A stretch of 64,000 nucleotides of DNA from Bifidobacterium breve. Its GTDB lineage: Bacteria > Actinomycetota > Acidimicrobiia > Acidimicrobiales > Ilumatobacteraceae. How positions within the stretch are numbered: position 1 is the first letter of the stretch; each line of letters opens with the position of its first letter. Below are positions 25,555 to 33,684 of this stretch, in pieces. The notes under the pieces are model-generated. The model searched no databases and was not told the DNA's origin. It saw nothing but the letters and a program-made list of their open reading frames with translations. The stretch is taken from the NCBI GenBank assembly GCA_945893395.1, contig CAMDEC010000001.1, positions 1-64,000 of the forward strand. Reading direction: 5' to 3'. Both the position numbers and the translations under genes were made by a program.

Positions 25555-27150
25555 GTGACGGTGTACGTACCAGAAGTCTTTGAAGCCGATGAGCAAGAAA
25601 TATTACGCCGATATTTTACCAATCTGGATGGACCTGTTTTTGCCTTAGTCAATCTTCCCGAGGTGGTCAAGGGTGCGCTATTTGCCCGTTACAGTCGTAG
25701 CGCAAAAAGTTTGCGACGACTTTTTCTGGATGAGTTCGTAAACGATCTTGATTTGAGCGGAGATAAATCGGTTGACGCCACGACCGGCTTGGAGCGCGCC
25801 GAAAATTTGTATGAGAAAATTTTTGTCGAGTATGGCGATGACAGCGTGGCTCAATTGGGTGGCGTACATCTAGCTTGCGAACAGGCGTCAAACCTTTTGA
25901 CCAAAATTCTTGAACGGGGCCGGCTGATGAGTTATCTCGAACAAAGCACCCGGTATATCAACTATGACGCCCGACTCGGCGGGCGCTATCGGTTTTATCG
26001 AGACGGGGATATTCTCAATGGTCCATTTGGCACACGTTATGTCGGAGACATGGACAGAATGTTCGATTCTTATTCGTCGATGGTCGTTGACGTCACCGAA
26101 CACGTGCGCAAAACGGTGAAGCACGACTCTAATGTCTCTGATTTTGTCTTCAAGCAAGCCACGCGAGCCAAGGCGTTGGATGCGGTGCGCGGTGTTTTGC
26201 CTGCGGCATCGCTTTCGAATCTCGGCATTTATGGCAGCGGCCAAGGTTACGAAGCTCTGCTGTTGCGAATGCGCGGTCATCATTTGCCTGAAGCCAGGTT
26301 TTATGCAGATTTGATGCTCGAAGAACTGCGCAAGGTCGTGCCAAGTTTCTTGCGACGAGTTGACATTGCCGACCGCGGTGGAAGATGGACGGAGTATCTG
26401 ACACGTCAAGAACAGCAAACGATACAACTAGTCGACGAATATTTTGGCGCGCTTGACCCCGAAGACGCTGCCGAAGTCGAACTCACCGACTTTGATCCGG
26501 ATGGTGAAGATAAATTGCTCGCAGCGATTTGTTATTCAAGTTCACATTTGCCCGAACACCAACTGATGGATCAAGTGCGCGAGCTGAGTCATGATCGGCG
26601 GGTGGCGTTGATTCGTGCATATGTTGGCGAACGCGAAAATCGTCGTCATAAACCGGGTCGAGCCTTTGAGCGAATTGACTATCGATTCGACGTATTGGGT
26701 GACTACGGGGCGTTCAGGGATCTGCAGCGCCATAGATTGCTGACTATTGAGTGGCAGCGTCTGACGCCCCACCATGGATTCGTACGACCAGAACTAATTG
26801 TGCAAGCCGGTTTGGGGGACCAATTCGATGACGTGATGGCGCGATCAAGCTCGCTCTATGACGCACTTTTGACTGACTATCCGAGTCAGGCACCATATGC
26901 AATCTCAATGGCATACAGACTGCGCTATGTGATGCAATTTAACGCTCGCGAGGCAATTCATATGCTTGAACTTCGTTCGTCGCCGCAGGGACATCCTTCT
27001 TACCGCAGAGTTGTTCTTGAGATGCATCGACTGATCGGCGAGAAGGCGGGTCACAAAGCGGTGGCCGAGGCGATGACCCATTTGGTCAAAGAATCTCCCG
27101 AACTTGAACGCCTCAATTCAGAAAAACGGGCCGAATCAAGGCGAAAGTGA
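25555..27150 (+). CDS. Tandem-domain ThyX-like (flavin-dependent thymidylate synthase family) protein
   Basis: The 531-aa product is about twice the length of ThyX. The N-terminal half has RGRLMSYLEQSTRY (121-134), which matches the ThyX signature RHRxxSxNExSxRY position by position except His to Gly and Asn to Leu. The C-terminal half has RHRLLTIEWQRLTP (392-405), which keeps RHR but loses the rest, then QFNAREAIHMLELRSSPQGHPSYR, matching the ThyX NAR...ELR...Q...R tail. Canonical ThyX is a homotetramer whose active sites lie between subunits; a fused pair could build sites between its halves. It may make dTMP or another flavin-dependent product. GTG start; no thyA is visible in the window. 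Confidence 0.82.
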   Translation: MTVYVPEVFEADEQEILRRYFTNLDGPVFALVNLPEVVKGALFARYSRSAKSLRRLFLDEFVNDLDLSGDKSVDATTGLERAENLYEKIFVEYGDDSVAQLGGVHLACEQASNLLTKILERGRLMSYLEQSTRYINYDARLGGRYRFYRDGDILNGPFGTRYVGDMDRMFDSYSSMVVDVTEHVRKTVKHDSNVSDFVFKQATRAKALDAVRGVLPAASLSNLGIYGSGQGYEALLLRMRGHHLPEARFYADLMLEELRKVVPSFLRRVDIADRGGRWTEYLTRQEQQTIQLVDEYFGALDPEDAAEVELTDFDPDGEDKLLAAICYSSSHLPEHQLMDQVRELSHDRRVALIRAYVGERENRRHKPGRAFERIDYRFDVLGDYGAFRDLQRHRLLTIEWQRLTPHHGFVRPELIVQAGLGDQFDDVMARSSSLYDALLTDYPSQAPYAISMAYRLRYVMQFNAREAIHMLELRSSPQGHPSYRRVVLEMHRLIGEKAGHKAVAEAMTHLVKESPELERLNSEKRAESRRK

Positions 27151-27155
27151 GCCTT

Positions 27156-27176
27156 AAATCCCCGATTTGGTTTTTT
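27156..27176 (+). terminator. Weak terminator-like hairpin after ThyX-like gene
   Basis: AAATC-CCC-GATTT stem followed by GG and TTTTTT. The stem is only 5 bp and AT-rich, so termination would be inefficient. Confidence 0.3.
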
Positions 27177-27231
27177 GGGGTCAGTTATCCGATACTATGC
27201 GCGCTTCAAATTAATCACCTAATAGGACTGC

Positions 27232-27744
27232 ATGACTGACGAAAAAGATCCCGATAACGAAGTTTCTGAAGAAGTTTCTGACCAAGTCGTGGCCGACGAT
27301 ATCGAACCAGATGATTTAGTTGACGGTGATGAAGTTCTTATCCCCGAAGATTTGGTTGATGTCGAAGACGAATTAGAGATCGACCCCGATGCGCTCGTGG
27401 TTGATACACCGATCATCGATGAAGGTTCGACAATCGCATCCGAGGGTCCGACGAAACCAAAGTCAGGCGACGACGAAGAAGAGGACGAAGACCTACGCAC
27501 CGAAGATGACGTTGAAGCTGACTTGTCGTCGATCTTGCAAGAGAAACTTGCATCACCTCAAGAAACTGCGCCTGAAGAAGAGGAAGTAATTGGCGATGAT
27601 CGAACTGACGGCACTGAAAGACTGCAGCCAAGGCGGGTAGATGAAACTCAATGCACTCTTTGCTTCTTGCTTGTTCGACAATCCGCACCGGGTTGCCCCG
27701 TTGAGGACGACGCCTGTCCGCTATTTGCAAATCAACCAGACTAG
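27232..27744 (+). CDS. Very acidic protein with C-terminal four-Cys zinc-finger-like motif
   Basis: The 170-aa product has a first ~125 residues that are roughly one-third Asp/Glu and probably disordered. They are followed by a basic hinge (ERLQPRRVDE) and CTLCFLLVRQSAPGCPVEDDACPLF, with Cys at 141, 144, 155 and 162. The C-terminal module recalls zinc-ribbon tails of small actinobacterial proteins such as DUF4193, but is not the same. AGGA precedes the ATG as a Shine-Dalgarno. It is followed after 12 bp by a GNAT acetyltransferase gene. Function unknown; the acidic arm could contact basic proteins such as RNA polymerase or ribosomal partners (guess). Confidence 0.72.
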   Translation: MTDEKDPDNEVSEEVSDQVVADDIEPDDLVDGDEVLIPEDLVDVEDELEIDPDALVVDTPIIDEGSTIASEGPTKPKSGDDEEEDEDLRTEDDVEADLSSILQEKLASPQETAPEEEEVIGDDRTDGTERLQPRRVDETQCTLCFLLVRQSAPGCPVEDDACPLFANQPD

Positions 27745-27756
27745 GTTTGTCATAAC

Positions 27757-28218
27757 ATGCAGATCTTTGTTCGTCGAGGATCTGAGCCGGATTGCGAACT
27801 ACTCGAACTACTCGAGTCTGAAGGCAGATCATCGTTGGACGAGTTCCGTGGTGGCGGTCGTCTGGCGAAAGATATAGCCGTAGTCGCACCGAATTGGTTA
27901 GCGGCGGTAAACAATAAGTCTTTGGGTATTTTTGTGGCCGGAATCGATCGAACCGTGATGGGATATTTACTGGCGCGAATGAGTACCACCGTCATCGGGG
28001 AGATCGCGACGATAGAACAAGTTTTTGTCACCAAAGACGCGCGCAACCTCGGCGTCGGTGATGCCTTGATCTCTGCAACTGTTGATTGGGCAAAGGGACT
28101 GAAAATTGTTGCTTTAGATGCTTTGGCCTTGCCAGGCGACCGAGAAACTAAAAACCTTTACGAAAGAGCGGGTCTAGTCGCACGTTTAATTACCGTGACG
28201 ACTGATTTGCGCGACTAA
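27757..28218 (+). CDS. GNAT-family N-acetyltransferase
   Basis: The 153-aa product has the GNAT core. ATIEQVFVTKDARNLGVGDALISATVDWAK contains motif A with the acetyl-CoA pyrophosphate loop (R/Q-x-x-G-x-G/A equivalent: RNLGVGDAL), and LPGDRETKNLYERAGLVAR is motif B. It transfers an acetyl group to an amine of an unknown small molecule or protein. It sits 12 bp after the acidic zinc-finger gene and is convergent with the crotonase gene, stops 4 bp apart. Confidence 0.82.
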   Translation: MQIFVRRGSEPDCELLELLESEGRSSLDEFRGGGRLAKDIAVVAPNWLAAVNNKSLGIFVAGIDRTVMGYLLARMSTTVIGEIATIEQVFVTKDARNLGVGDALISATVDWAKGLKIVALDALALPGDRETKNLYERAGLVARLITVTTDLRD

Positions 28219-28222
28219 ACTT

Positions 28223-29008
28223 TTATTTGCCCTGCCAATTAGGTGGGCGTTTTTCGATGAACGCCGTGAGACCTTCTTTTGTGTCTTCAGAAGATAGGAC
28301 GCCACCAAAAGCCTTGTTGGTCATACCAATAAGTGTTTCGTCTGACTCGGTGGCTGCCGCGAGCACAATTTTGCGACTCGCCCAAACCGCGAGCGGCGCG
28401 GCCATGCAGACTCGGTTGGCGAGTTCAATTGCAACATCGAGCACTGTATTGGGCTCAGTCAGTTTGTTGACCATGCCAAGTTCGTAGCCTCGCTGAGCGG
28501 TGAATGGATCTCCCGTGAGAATCGCTTCCATTGCTACTGCACGACCTATCGCCCGAGGCAACCTGAAGAGACCGCCAGCACCAGCGATCAAGTTTCGCTT
28601 TGCCTCGGCCAGACCAAAGGCCGAACGTGTCGAAGCAACGAGCATGTCGCATGCCAGAACAAGTTCACATCCTCCGGCTGTCGCCAGACCGTCAACTGCG
28701 GCGATAACCGGTTTTTTGCGATCACGATAGACGAACCCACCGAATCCACCGCGCGAAGTATTGAGTGCAGCGGCTTGTCCCGAATTGATGGCTTTAAGGT
28801 CGGCGCCGGCGCAAAACACTGGACGCTCTTGACCGGCAGTATTGGCGGCCAGAATGCCGATCCATACATTCGCGTCTTGTTCAAGTTTGTCGATTGCAGC
28901 TTCGAGACCACTGGCTACATCGCCGTTGACAGCGTTACGAGCCTCGGGACGATTGAGGGTGATGATTGCGATTTTCCCACGGACTTCATATTCAACGATG
29001 TTTGACAT
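28223..29008 (-). CDS. Enoyl-CoA hydratase/isomerase (crotonase) family protein
   Basis: The 261-aa crotonase-fold protein has ITLNRPEARNAVN at the N-terminus and the oxyanion-hole segments FCAGADLKAI and AAVDGLATAGGCELVLACDMLVAS. A Glu at the first catalytic position (GLAEAKRNLIAGAGGLFRLPR) fits a hydratase. It probably hydrates 2-enoyl-CoA in fatty-acid or amino-acid degradation. The window also has an acyl-CoA ligase and an acyl-CoA dehydrogenase, but about 25 kb away. Start supported by TAGTCT 6 nt upstream. Confidence 0.9.
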   Translation of the reverse strand: MSNIVEYEVRGKIAIITLNRPEARNAVNGDVASGLEAAIDKLEQDANVWIGILAANTAGQERPVFCAGADLKAINSGQAAALNTSRGGFGGFVYRDRKKPVIAAVDGLATAGGCELVLACDMLVASTRSAFGLAEAKRNLIAGAGGLFRLPRAIGRAVAMEAILTGDPFTAQRGYELGMVNKLTEPNTVLDVAIELANRVCMAAPLAVWASRKIVLAAATESDETLIGMTNKAFGGVLSSEDTKEGLTAFIEKRPPNWQGK

Positions 29009-29014
29009 AACGCG

Positions 29015-29020
29015 AGACTA
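29015..29020 (-). promoter_or_regulatory. -10 element of leaderless promoter for crotonase gene
   Basis: TAGTCT lies exactly 6 nt before ATG 29008, in the 17-bp gap behind the upstream gene, giving the crotonase its own promoter. Confidence 0.5.
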
Positions 29021-29025
29021 ATTGA

Positions 29026-30462
29026 TCAGGTGGCCTGAGTAGTAGGCGAGGCGTCAGTCACTGGCACTTGCTCGGTTGGTGCTTGCTCTGCTGGTGCTAA
29101 ATCAATCGGTTCAGACGCTGTCGCTAGGTCGATAGTCGTCACCGGCACATTTGTATCTACCGATACATTCGCATTTAACAGAGTGTTCGCAGATTTTTTG
29201 TCTTTTGGCTTGCGTTTGAACTCGCGCTTTGGGCGAGGTGGTCGCAATGGACGTGGCGTCTGTGCGCCAGGTTTGACTTCGATCGCAAAGAGTGTGGCAA
29301 TCTGTGGCACTAACGGTGCAAGGCGCTTGACGGTTTGTCGTAAAGCGTCAGTTGTGGCTTGCGGTGCGCCAAGTGGTTTCACCGCGGTTCGAATCGGCGA
29401 GAATGCAAGTGCTTCGAGTACTGCAATCCAACGGTCCGAACTTGCTTCGTTCGACAACGAATCTGCAGCCGCCTTCGCAAGTTGTTGACCAAGTTCAACA
29501 GGAAATAAAACGCCGGCTTTTGGCGGTTCGCCAGAAAGTTTGATTGCGCGCAAAACTCGTGCGGCGGCGAGTGAGGCCTTGATGTCTTCGAGCCATTGAG
29601 ACATTTCGGCTTCTTGGCGTTGTTTGAGAGCCAATTTTAATTCTTTGGCAAGTTCGCGAGTTGTCTCGTCACGCACCACCATTGGGTCATCAGCACCCGC
29701 AACGACTGCTCGCAGATCACGCAGATCAAGTTGAAGCAGATCTTTCTTTGCGGCTTCGGCCTTGTCAAGCCACTCGGCGACCTTAAGCTTTGGCAAAATA
29801 TCTTGCGCCATCGAGATCAACCCGTCGGCCTTGACTTCTGGTTTTCCGTCGGCTTTTAACTTAACGTTTTGTGTCTTGATCGCTTCGCGCACGGATCGCA
29901 GACCACCGTCGAGCACTCGCTCGGCAACGCTGCGTTGTTCCTCGGGTAAAGAGGCGAGAATTGCGCGACGATGTGTGCGTCCAGGTTTGATCCGTTTGGC
30001 TGCCGGACGAATTAGAAGTTGAACGACGGGCGGCGCTGCTACATCGCCCGGTGAACGAGGTGTTCGGGGTGCGCGAGGTTGGCGCTCGCGACGCGGTTTG
30101 TCGGACGTTTCGGAAGTTGAGGGACGATCGGTGCGCGGACCACGTTTGTCACGACGCGGCTTGTCGTCTTTGGTTTTGGATTTTCGAGACAGTTTTTCAG
30201 TAACCGCCGCAAAGGGTTTATCGGCAATTATTTGCAAAAAAGTTGCCTTTTGTGATTTGTCACGCTGTTGAACGACGCTAAGAACCGTGATGCCATCGAT
30301 ATCAAAATCGGCTTCGATCTTGAGTACGTCGCCCACTTTGCTTAAATCTGGAAGCAGGGTAGCTTCGACCACACCCTTCGGAACTTTTGCGCCAGCAGCC
30401 CGCCAAGTCCACATGCCGTCTGCGCGCGCACTGGTCAATTCAACATCAAGACGCCTGGACAT
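29026..30462 (-). CDS. Large basic multidomain protein of unknown function
   Basis: The 478-aa product has four visible parts. Residues 1-80 are beta-rich and OB/S1-like in feel (KVGDVLKIEADFDIDGITVLSVV). Residues ~88-160 form an Arg/Lys/Pro-rich, disordered linker (DKPRRERQPRAPRTPRSP). Residues ~165-395 form an all-helical domain (RRAILASLPEEQRSVAERVL). The tail is a second basic stretch (RPLRPPRPKREFKRKPKDKK) and a Thr/Pro/Glu-rich end. The basic linkers suggest RNA or ribosome binding, which is inference. I recognise no family. TACCGT lies 8 nt before the ATG. It is divergent from the carbonic anhydrase gene and upstream of the crotonase. Confidence 0.75.
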   Translation of the reverse strand: MSRRLDVELTSARADGMWTWRAAGAKVPKGVVEATLLPDLSKVGDVLKIEADFDIDGITVLSVVQQRDKSQKATFLQIIADKPFAAVTEKLSRKSKTKDDKPRRDKRGPRTDRPSTSETSDKPRRERQPRAPRTPRSPGDVAAPPVVQLLIRPAAKRIKPGRTHRRAILASLPEEQRSVAERVLDGGLRSVREAIKTQNVKLKADGKPEVKADGLISMAQDILPKLKVAEWLDKAEAAKKDLLQLDLRDLRAVVAGADDPMVVRDETTRELAKELKLALKQRQEAEMSQWLEDIKASLAAARVLRAIKLSGEPPKAGVLFPVELGQQLAKAAADSLSNEASSDRWIAVLEALAFSPIRTAVKPLGAPQATTDALRQTVKRLAPLVPQIATLFAIEVKPGAQTPRPLRPPRPKREFKRKPKDKKSANTLLNANVSVDTNVPVTTIDLATASEPIDLAPAEQAPTEQVPVTDASPTTQAT

Positions 30463-30561
30463 GAGTCTTTACGGTATAGGCAAATCAATGATTTGCCATC
30501 TTTGAGCGACGTCACCGTGCCGAAAATATAGACACTCACGAAATTTCGCAAACAAAAAGAC

Positions 30562-30567
30562 TACGGT
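30562..30567 (+). promoter_or_regulatory. -10 element of leaderless promoter for gamma carbonic anhydrase
   Basis: TACGGT lies exactly 6 nt before ATG 30574. Confidence 0.55.
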
Positions 30568-30573
30568 GAAAAC

Positions 30574-31095
30574 ATGGCGATATATGCACTTGGGGATCGA
30601 GTACCCAAAATTCACGAAACTGCGTTTGTGCATCCCGAAGCCGTCGTGATTGGATCGGTTGAAATCGGCGCCGAATCTACTATCTGGGCTGGTGCCGTGT
30701 TGCGCGGTGATGACGGCGAAATTCGAATCGGCGCGCGAACGAGTATTCAAGACAATTGTGTGTTGCACACGATGCCAGATACACCGACGATTGTTGGCGA
30801 CGATTGCGTAATCGGGCACATCGTGCACCTTGAAGCCTGCACGATCATGTCAGGTGCGCAAGTTTCGTCAGGGGCAATAGTTTTGCATCGAGTCGTGGTC
30901 GAATCGGGGGCGATCGTCGGGGCGAACTCGGTCGTACTAAACGACACGATTGTGCCCGCTGGAGCGCTTGCAGTCGGTTCACCTGCGGTGATCAAAAAAG
31001 GTCTGGCTCGAGTCGAAGATATTCAACACGGTGTGAGTACGTATGTAGCCAAGGGTAAAGTTTTCGCGGCAAAGTTACGCAAGATCCGCGATTAA
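30574..31095 (+). CDS. Gamma-class carbonic anhydrase-like (left-handed beta-helix) protein
   Basis: The 173-aa product consists of hexapeptide repeats of the left-handed beta-helix (VVIGSVEIGAEST, IWAGAVLRGDDGEIRIGART) with metal-binding His candidates in SIQDNCVLHTMPD and VIGHIVHLEACTIMSG. It is of the YrdA/PaaY/CaiE gamma-carbonic-anhydrase group. Gamma-CAs hydrate CO2 as trimers with Zn or Fe at subunit interfaces. The third His position (IGHIVHLE) is shifted compared with the usual GHxxxLHGC, so activity is not assured. Confidence 0.9.
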   Translation: MAIYALGDRVPKIHETAFVHPEAVVIGSVEIGAESTIWAGAVLRGDDGEIRIGARTSIQDNCVLHTMPDTPTIVGDDCVIGHIVHLEACTIMSGAQVSSGAIVLHRVVVESGAIVGANSVVLNDTIVPAGALAVGSPAVIKKGLARVEDIQHGVSTYVAKGKVFAAKLRKIRD

Positions 31096-31105
31096 TTCGG
31101 TTACT

Positions 31106-31126
31106 TTGTCAGCGAATCGCTGACAA
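31106..31126. terminator. Bidirectional hairpin between carbonic anhydrase and kinase-fold gene
   Basis: Perfect 9-bp inverted repeat TTGTCAGCG-AAT-CGCTGACAA, overlapping the last codons and stop of the minus-strand gene and 11 bp after the plus-strand stop. No long T-run follows on either strand, so it may be a weak terminator or mRNA 3' stabiliser. Confidence 0.45.
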
Positions 31127-32194
31127 GAGCTCACTCAAATCAAGACGCTCTGAATCGATCAGATAATGATGTGCGGCATCGCGGCGAAACTGGGAGCAAA
31201 GATCTGGTCTAAAAAATCTCGCTCCCTCCCTGATCACGTAATTTAGAATAAAAAACCGGTAGGCGAACGGCAGAAATTGAATTTCGATCTCACTTAGCGG
31301 ATAGACCTGATGATAAGCCGCGATGAATTTCACAAATCGTGGTTCGGTAAGTGTGTGCGCAGAGTAAGCGAATTGAGTTTTGTCGCCCGTGCGCGAAGAC
31401 ACTCGACTAAGGAAGTAGAAATCAAGTAGGCGAGACTCAACACGAAACCAGTCGTAGTCCCAACGGGTCGAAAGCCTAAACGAACGTGCGGCATGGTCGG
31501 TGCTTGGACCAACCGAAAAATTGCCCAAGTTCCAATCCACCAAAATCGGGATTCGTCGCCATTCGTCATAATGGACCTTTTCGAGATGCAACAAAAAGTC
31601 GTGGGTGAACCGTTGCAATGTCGAAATAGAAAGTGAATCAAGTTCAAAATGTTTGTCTGCTTGATCGTCGCGCAGCAAATCGTAAAGATGAACGGCGTCA
31701 CTTTTTACCGAATTCGAGGTCGGCGGCAACGACGGTGCAAGGGTTGCACAGGCCAGATGAAACTCGGCGATCTCCTTAGCGAGCGCGACGATGTCATTGT
31801 CATCGAGAATTTTCGGCAAGCCTGTCTGACCTTGGACATCCGAATAGAACACCGCCCAGCAGTCGCCGTCGTACCAGGTGAATGGTCGGCCATTTTTTGT
31901 GAGTACCTCGGCCAGAAAGCCTGACCAGCGACCACCCTTTAGTTCGGCACTGCACCGGGCGAGCCGGTCGTGGTCTTCTGCGAACTGAAAATATGATCCA
32001 TATGAACTAACTTTTGCAATCAGCGATGAGTCGTCCGAGAGAGTGAGGCGAAAGACTCTGTTCGTCGAGACATGGGTCGAGATTTCATCGAACGCGAGGA
32101 TCTGGCGCGCGTCAGCCAAACTTGACCAGGCGTCGAGAACATTTTGCTTGGCATTCGGCAGGGCTTCCGGTGAAATATCTTGCAACGAAGCCAT
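31109..32194 (-). CDS. Aminoglycoside-phosphotransferase/kinase-fold protein with altered catalytic loop
   Basis: The 361-aa product has an APH/choline-kinase-like layout: N-lobe VFRLTLSDDSSLIAKVSSYG with the ATP-anchoring Lys, a hinge near WAVFYSDVQG, then a C-lobe. The usual catalytic HxDxxxxN reads VDWNLGNF (His replaced) and the metal-binding D of the IDF/DFG-like motif appears as RWDYDWFRVE. The Asp and Asn needed for phosphotransfer are therefore still possible. It may phosphorylate a small molecule, but no resistance role should be inferred. A neighbouring whiB gene lies 30 bp upstream on the same strand. Confidence 0.72.
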   Translation of the reverse strand: MASLQDISPEALPNAKQNVLDAWSSLADARQILAFDEISTHVSTNRVFRLTLSDDSSLIAKVSSYGSYFQFAEDHDRLARCSAELKGGRWSGFLAEVLTKNGRPFTWYDGDCWAVFYSDVQGQTGLPKILDDNDIVALAKEIAEFHLACATLAPSLPPTSNSVKSDAVHLYDLLRDDQADKHFELDSLSISTLQRFTHDFLLHLEKVHYDEWRRIPILVDWNLGNFSVGPSTDHAARSFRLSTRWDYDWFRVESRLLDFYFLSRVSSRTGDKTQFAYSAHTLTEPRFVKFIAAYHQVYPLSEIEIQFLPFAYRFFILNYVIREGARFFRPDLCSQFRRDAAHHYLIDSERLDLSELLSAIR

Positions 32195-32224
32195 GCTTCA
32201 GTCTCGCAGAAAACGAATACTTAT

Positions 32225-32527
32225 TTAATTTGATCGAGCGCGAATGCCGATCGGGGCGATGAGATGAAAACCCGCCTGATGACGCTGTTCTTCTGATTCG
32301 CCACCCCAAAAACCATATTCATGATGATCTCGGGCGAAATCTTTACAGGTGACTAGCACTGGACATGATTCGCAAACCGTGCGCGCTATTTGCTCGCGTC
32401 GCTCGCGCGCTTGAGGGCGCTCGGCGGCCGGCGGAAAAAACACATCGGTGAGTCCGCGACAAGCGGCGACGTTCATCCATTTATCGTCTGTCTCGACTCT
32501 TCGTTGATAGAAGTCATTTGCTGACAC
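32225..32527 (-). CDS. WhiB-family iron-sulfur transcriptional regulator
   Basis: The 100-aa product has four conserved Cys: AACRG, then CESCPVLVTC, the WhiB [4Fe-4S] pattern C...CxxCxxxxxC. The turn motif YGFWGGES and a short C-terminal basic segment follow. WhiB proteins bind the sigma factor region 4 of RNA polymerase and occur essentially only in actinobacteria and their phages. GTG start, with TAGTCT 7 nt upstream on the minus strand. The subfamily (WhiB1/WhmD-like) cannot be fixed by eye. Confidence 0.93.
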   Translation of the reverse strand: MSANDFYQRRVETDDKWMNVAACRGLTDVFFPPAAERPQARERREQIARTVCESCPVLVTCKDFARDHHEYGFWGGESEEQRHQAGFHLIAPIGIRARSN

Positions 32528-32534
32528 GAGGTGC

Positions 32535-32540
32535 AGACTA
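32535..32540 (-). promoter_or_regulatory. -10 element of leaderless-type promoter for whiB
   Basis: TAGTCT lies 7 nt before GTG 32527. Confidence 0.4.
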
Positions 32541-32564
32541 GGGGATAAACAACTGACCAGTCAA

Positions 32565-33623
32565 TTAAATCTTGAGCGCTTGTGAAACCCCTTCGGCGAA
32601 GATCTCGATGTCTTTCACAGTCGTGTCCCAGGCGGTCATCCAGCGGTATTGATTGTTGGGCAGGTCCCAGTCCCAAAAGAAGGTCCACTCTCGGAGCGCT
32701 GCGGCGGCGGGCTCATGAATCGTCGGAAACAAACTGTTGACCGCAGGGGGAGTGGTCAAACCAAGCGACTTGTGGTGGCGGGTTCGCTCATAGAGGGCGA
32801 GCGCCATTGCGTTGGCATTGTTGGCAAGTTTGAACAATAAATCATTTTGCAAAAATTCGACATATTGCGCCGAAACAAATCGCATTTTTGAGTTGAGTTG
32901 CCCTACTTGTTTGCGGACATATTCGACGCGCGTTGCGAGACTCGTGTTAAAAAATACAACTGCTTCACCAAACATCAGACCAGCTTTAACTCCGCCAAAG
33001 CTTAAAACGTCGACTCCTGCATCGATCGTGAAACTTCGCAGTACTTTGGCCGTCGCGCCGAGGGCGGCGGCGGCATTGGTGATCCGAGCACCGTCCATGT
33101 GCACGAGCATGCCGAGTTCGTGTGCAGTGTCGCAGATTTGGCGAACTTCTTCGGCAGTGTAGATCGTGCCGAGTTCTGTTGCTTGAGTGATCGAAACTAC
33201 AGCCGGCTCAGCGTGGTGAATGTTTCCGCGCAAGTGCGCGACACCTCGAATATCACTTGGTCGAAGTTTGCCATCAACAGTTGGAACGTCGATTAGTTTC
33301 GCACCAAGAAACCTTTCGGGAGCACCTGCTTCGTCAACCGCGATGTGCGCTGTGGCGGTGCAGATGACTGCTTGAGCCGGTTTGAGCATGCAGGCGAGTG
33401 CCAGAACATTTGCTCCCGTACCACCAAAGACAAACTCGGTGACGACATCGGCATCGAACAATTGATTGAAGAGTTTTTTCGCCTGCGGCGTATATTCATC
33501 GTGACCGTAGCCAAGTGCGTGAAAATTGTTGGCGCGATTGATCGCCGCAAGAATCTCGGAGTGGATACCCGCCGCGTTATCTGAGGCCATCAGGCGTTGC
33601 GGCGGGGGCAATGAAATCTTCAC
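32565..33623 (-). CDS. Low-specificity L-threonine aldolase / beta-eliminating lyase
   Basis: The PLP enzyme is about 352 aa from the chosen GTG. Threonine-aldolase pattern: ASDNAAGIHSEILAAI, GYGHDEYTPQAKKLFNQLF, FGGTGANVLAL (PLP phosphate), HMDGARITNAAAALG (Asp to PLP N1) and DVLSFGGVKAGLMFG with the Schiff-base Lys. It cleaves threonine or allo-threonine to glycine and acetaldehyde, supplying glycine that the cleavage system in this window can use. The track start (33686) overlaps the divergent gene's ATG. GTG 33623 has CATACT 6 nt upstream; ATG 33590 (MASDNAAG) is the other option. Confidence 0.88.
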   Translation of the reverse strand: MKISLPPPQRLMASDNAAGIHSEILAAINRANNFHALGYGHDEYTPQAKKLFNQLFDADVVTEFVFGGTGANVLALACMLKPAQAVICTATAHIAVDEAGAPERFLGAKLIDVPTVDGKLRPSDIRGVAHLRGNIHHAEPAVVSITQATELGTIYTAEEVRQICDTAHELGMLVHMDGARITNAAAALGATAKVLRSFTIDAGVDVLSFGGVKAGLMFGEAVVFFNTSLATRVEYVRKQVGQLNSKMRFVSAQYVEFLQNDLLFKLANNANAMALALYERTRHHKSLGLTTPPAVNSLFPTIHEPAAAALREWTFFWDWDLPNNQYRWMTAWDTTVKDIEIFAEGVSQALKI

Positions 33624-33672
33624 CAAATAAGTATGCCTTTGAGATATCCACCAACAATCAGTCGATTCGGCG

Positions 33673-33678
33673 TAGGTT
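33673..33678 (+). promoter_or_regulatory. -10 element of leaderless promoter for 33685
   Basis: TAGGTT lies exactly 6 nt before ATG 33685. It argues that this gene really starts here and that the aldolase starts further inside. Confidence 0.55.
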
Positions 33679-33684
33679 TTCGTC

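Noticed and set aside
31109-32194. Antibiotic-resistance reading of the APH-fold protein
   Set aside because: The catalytic loop is changed and the fold is broad; no evidence supports aminoglycoside modification.
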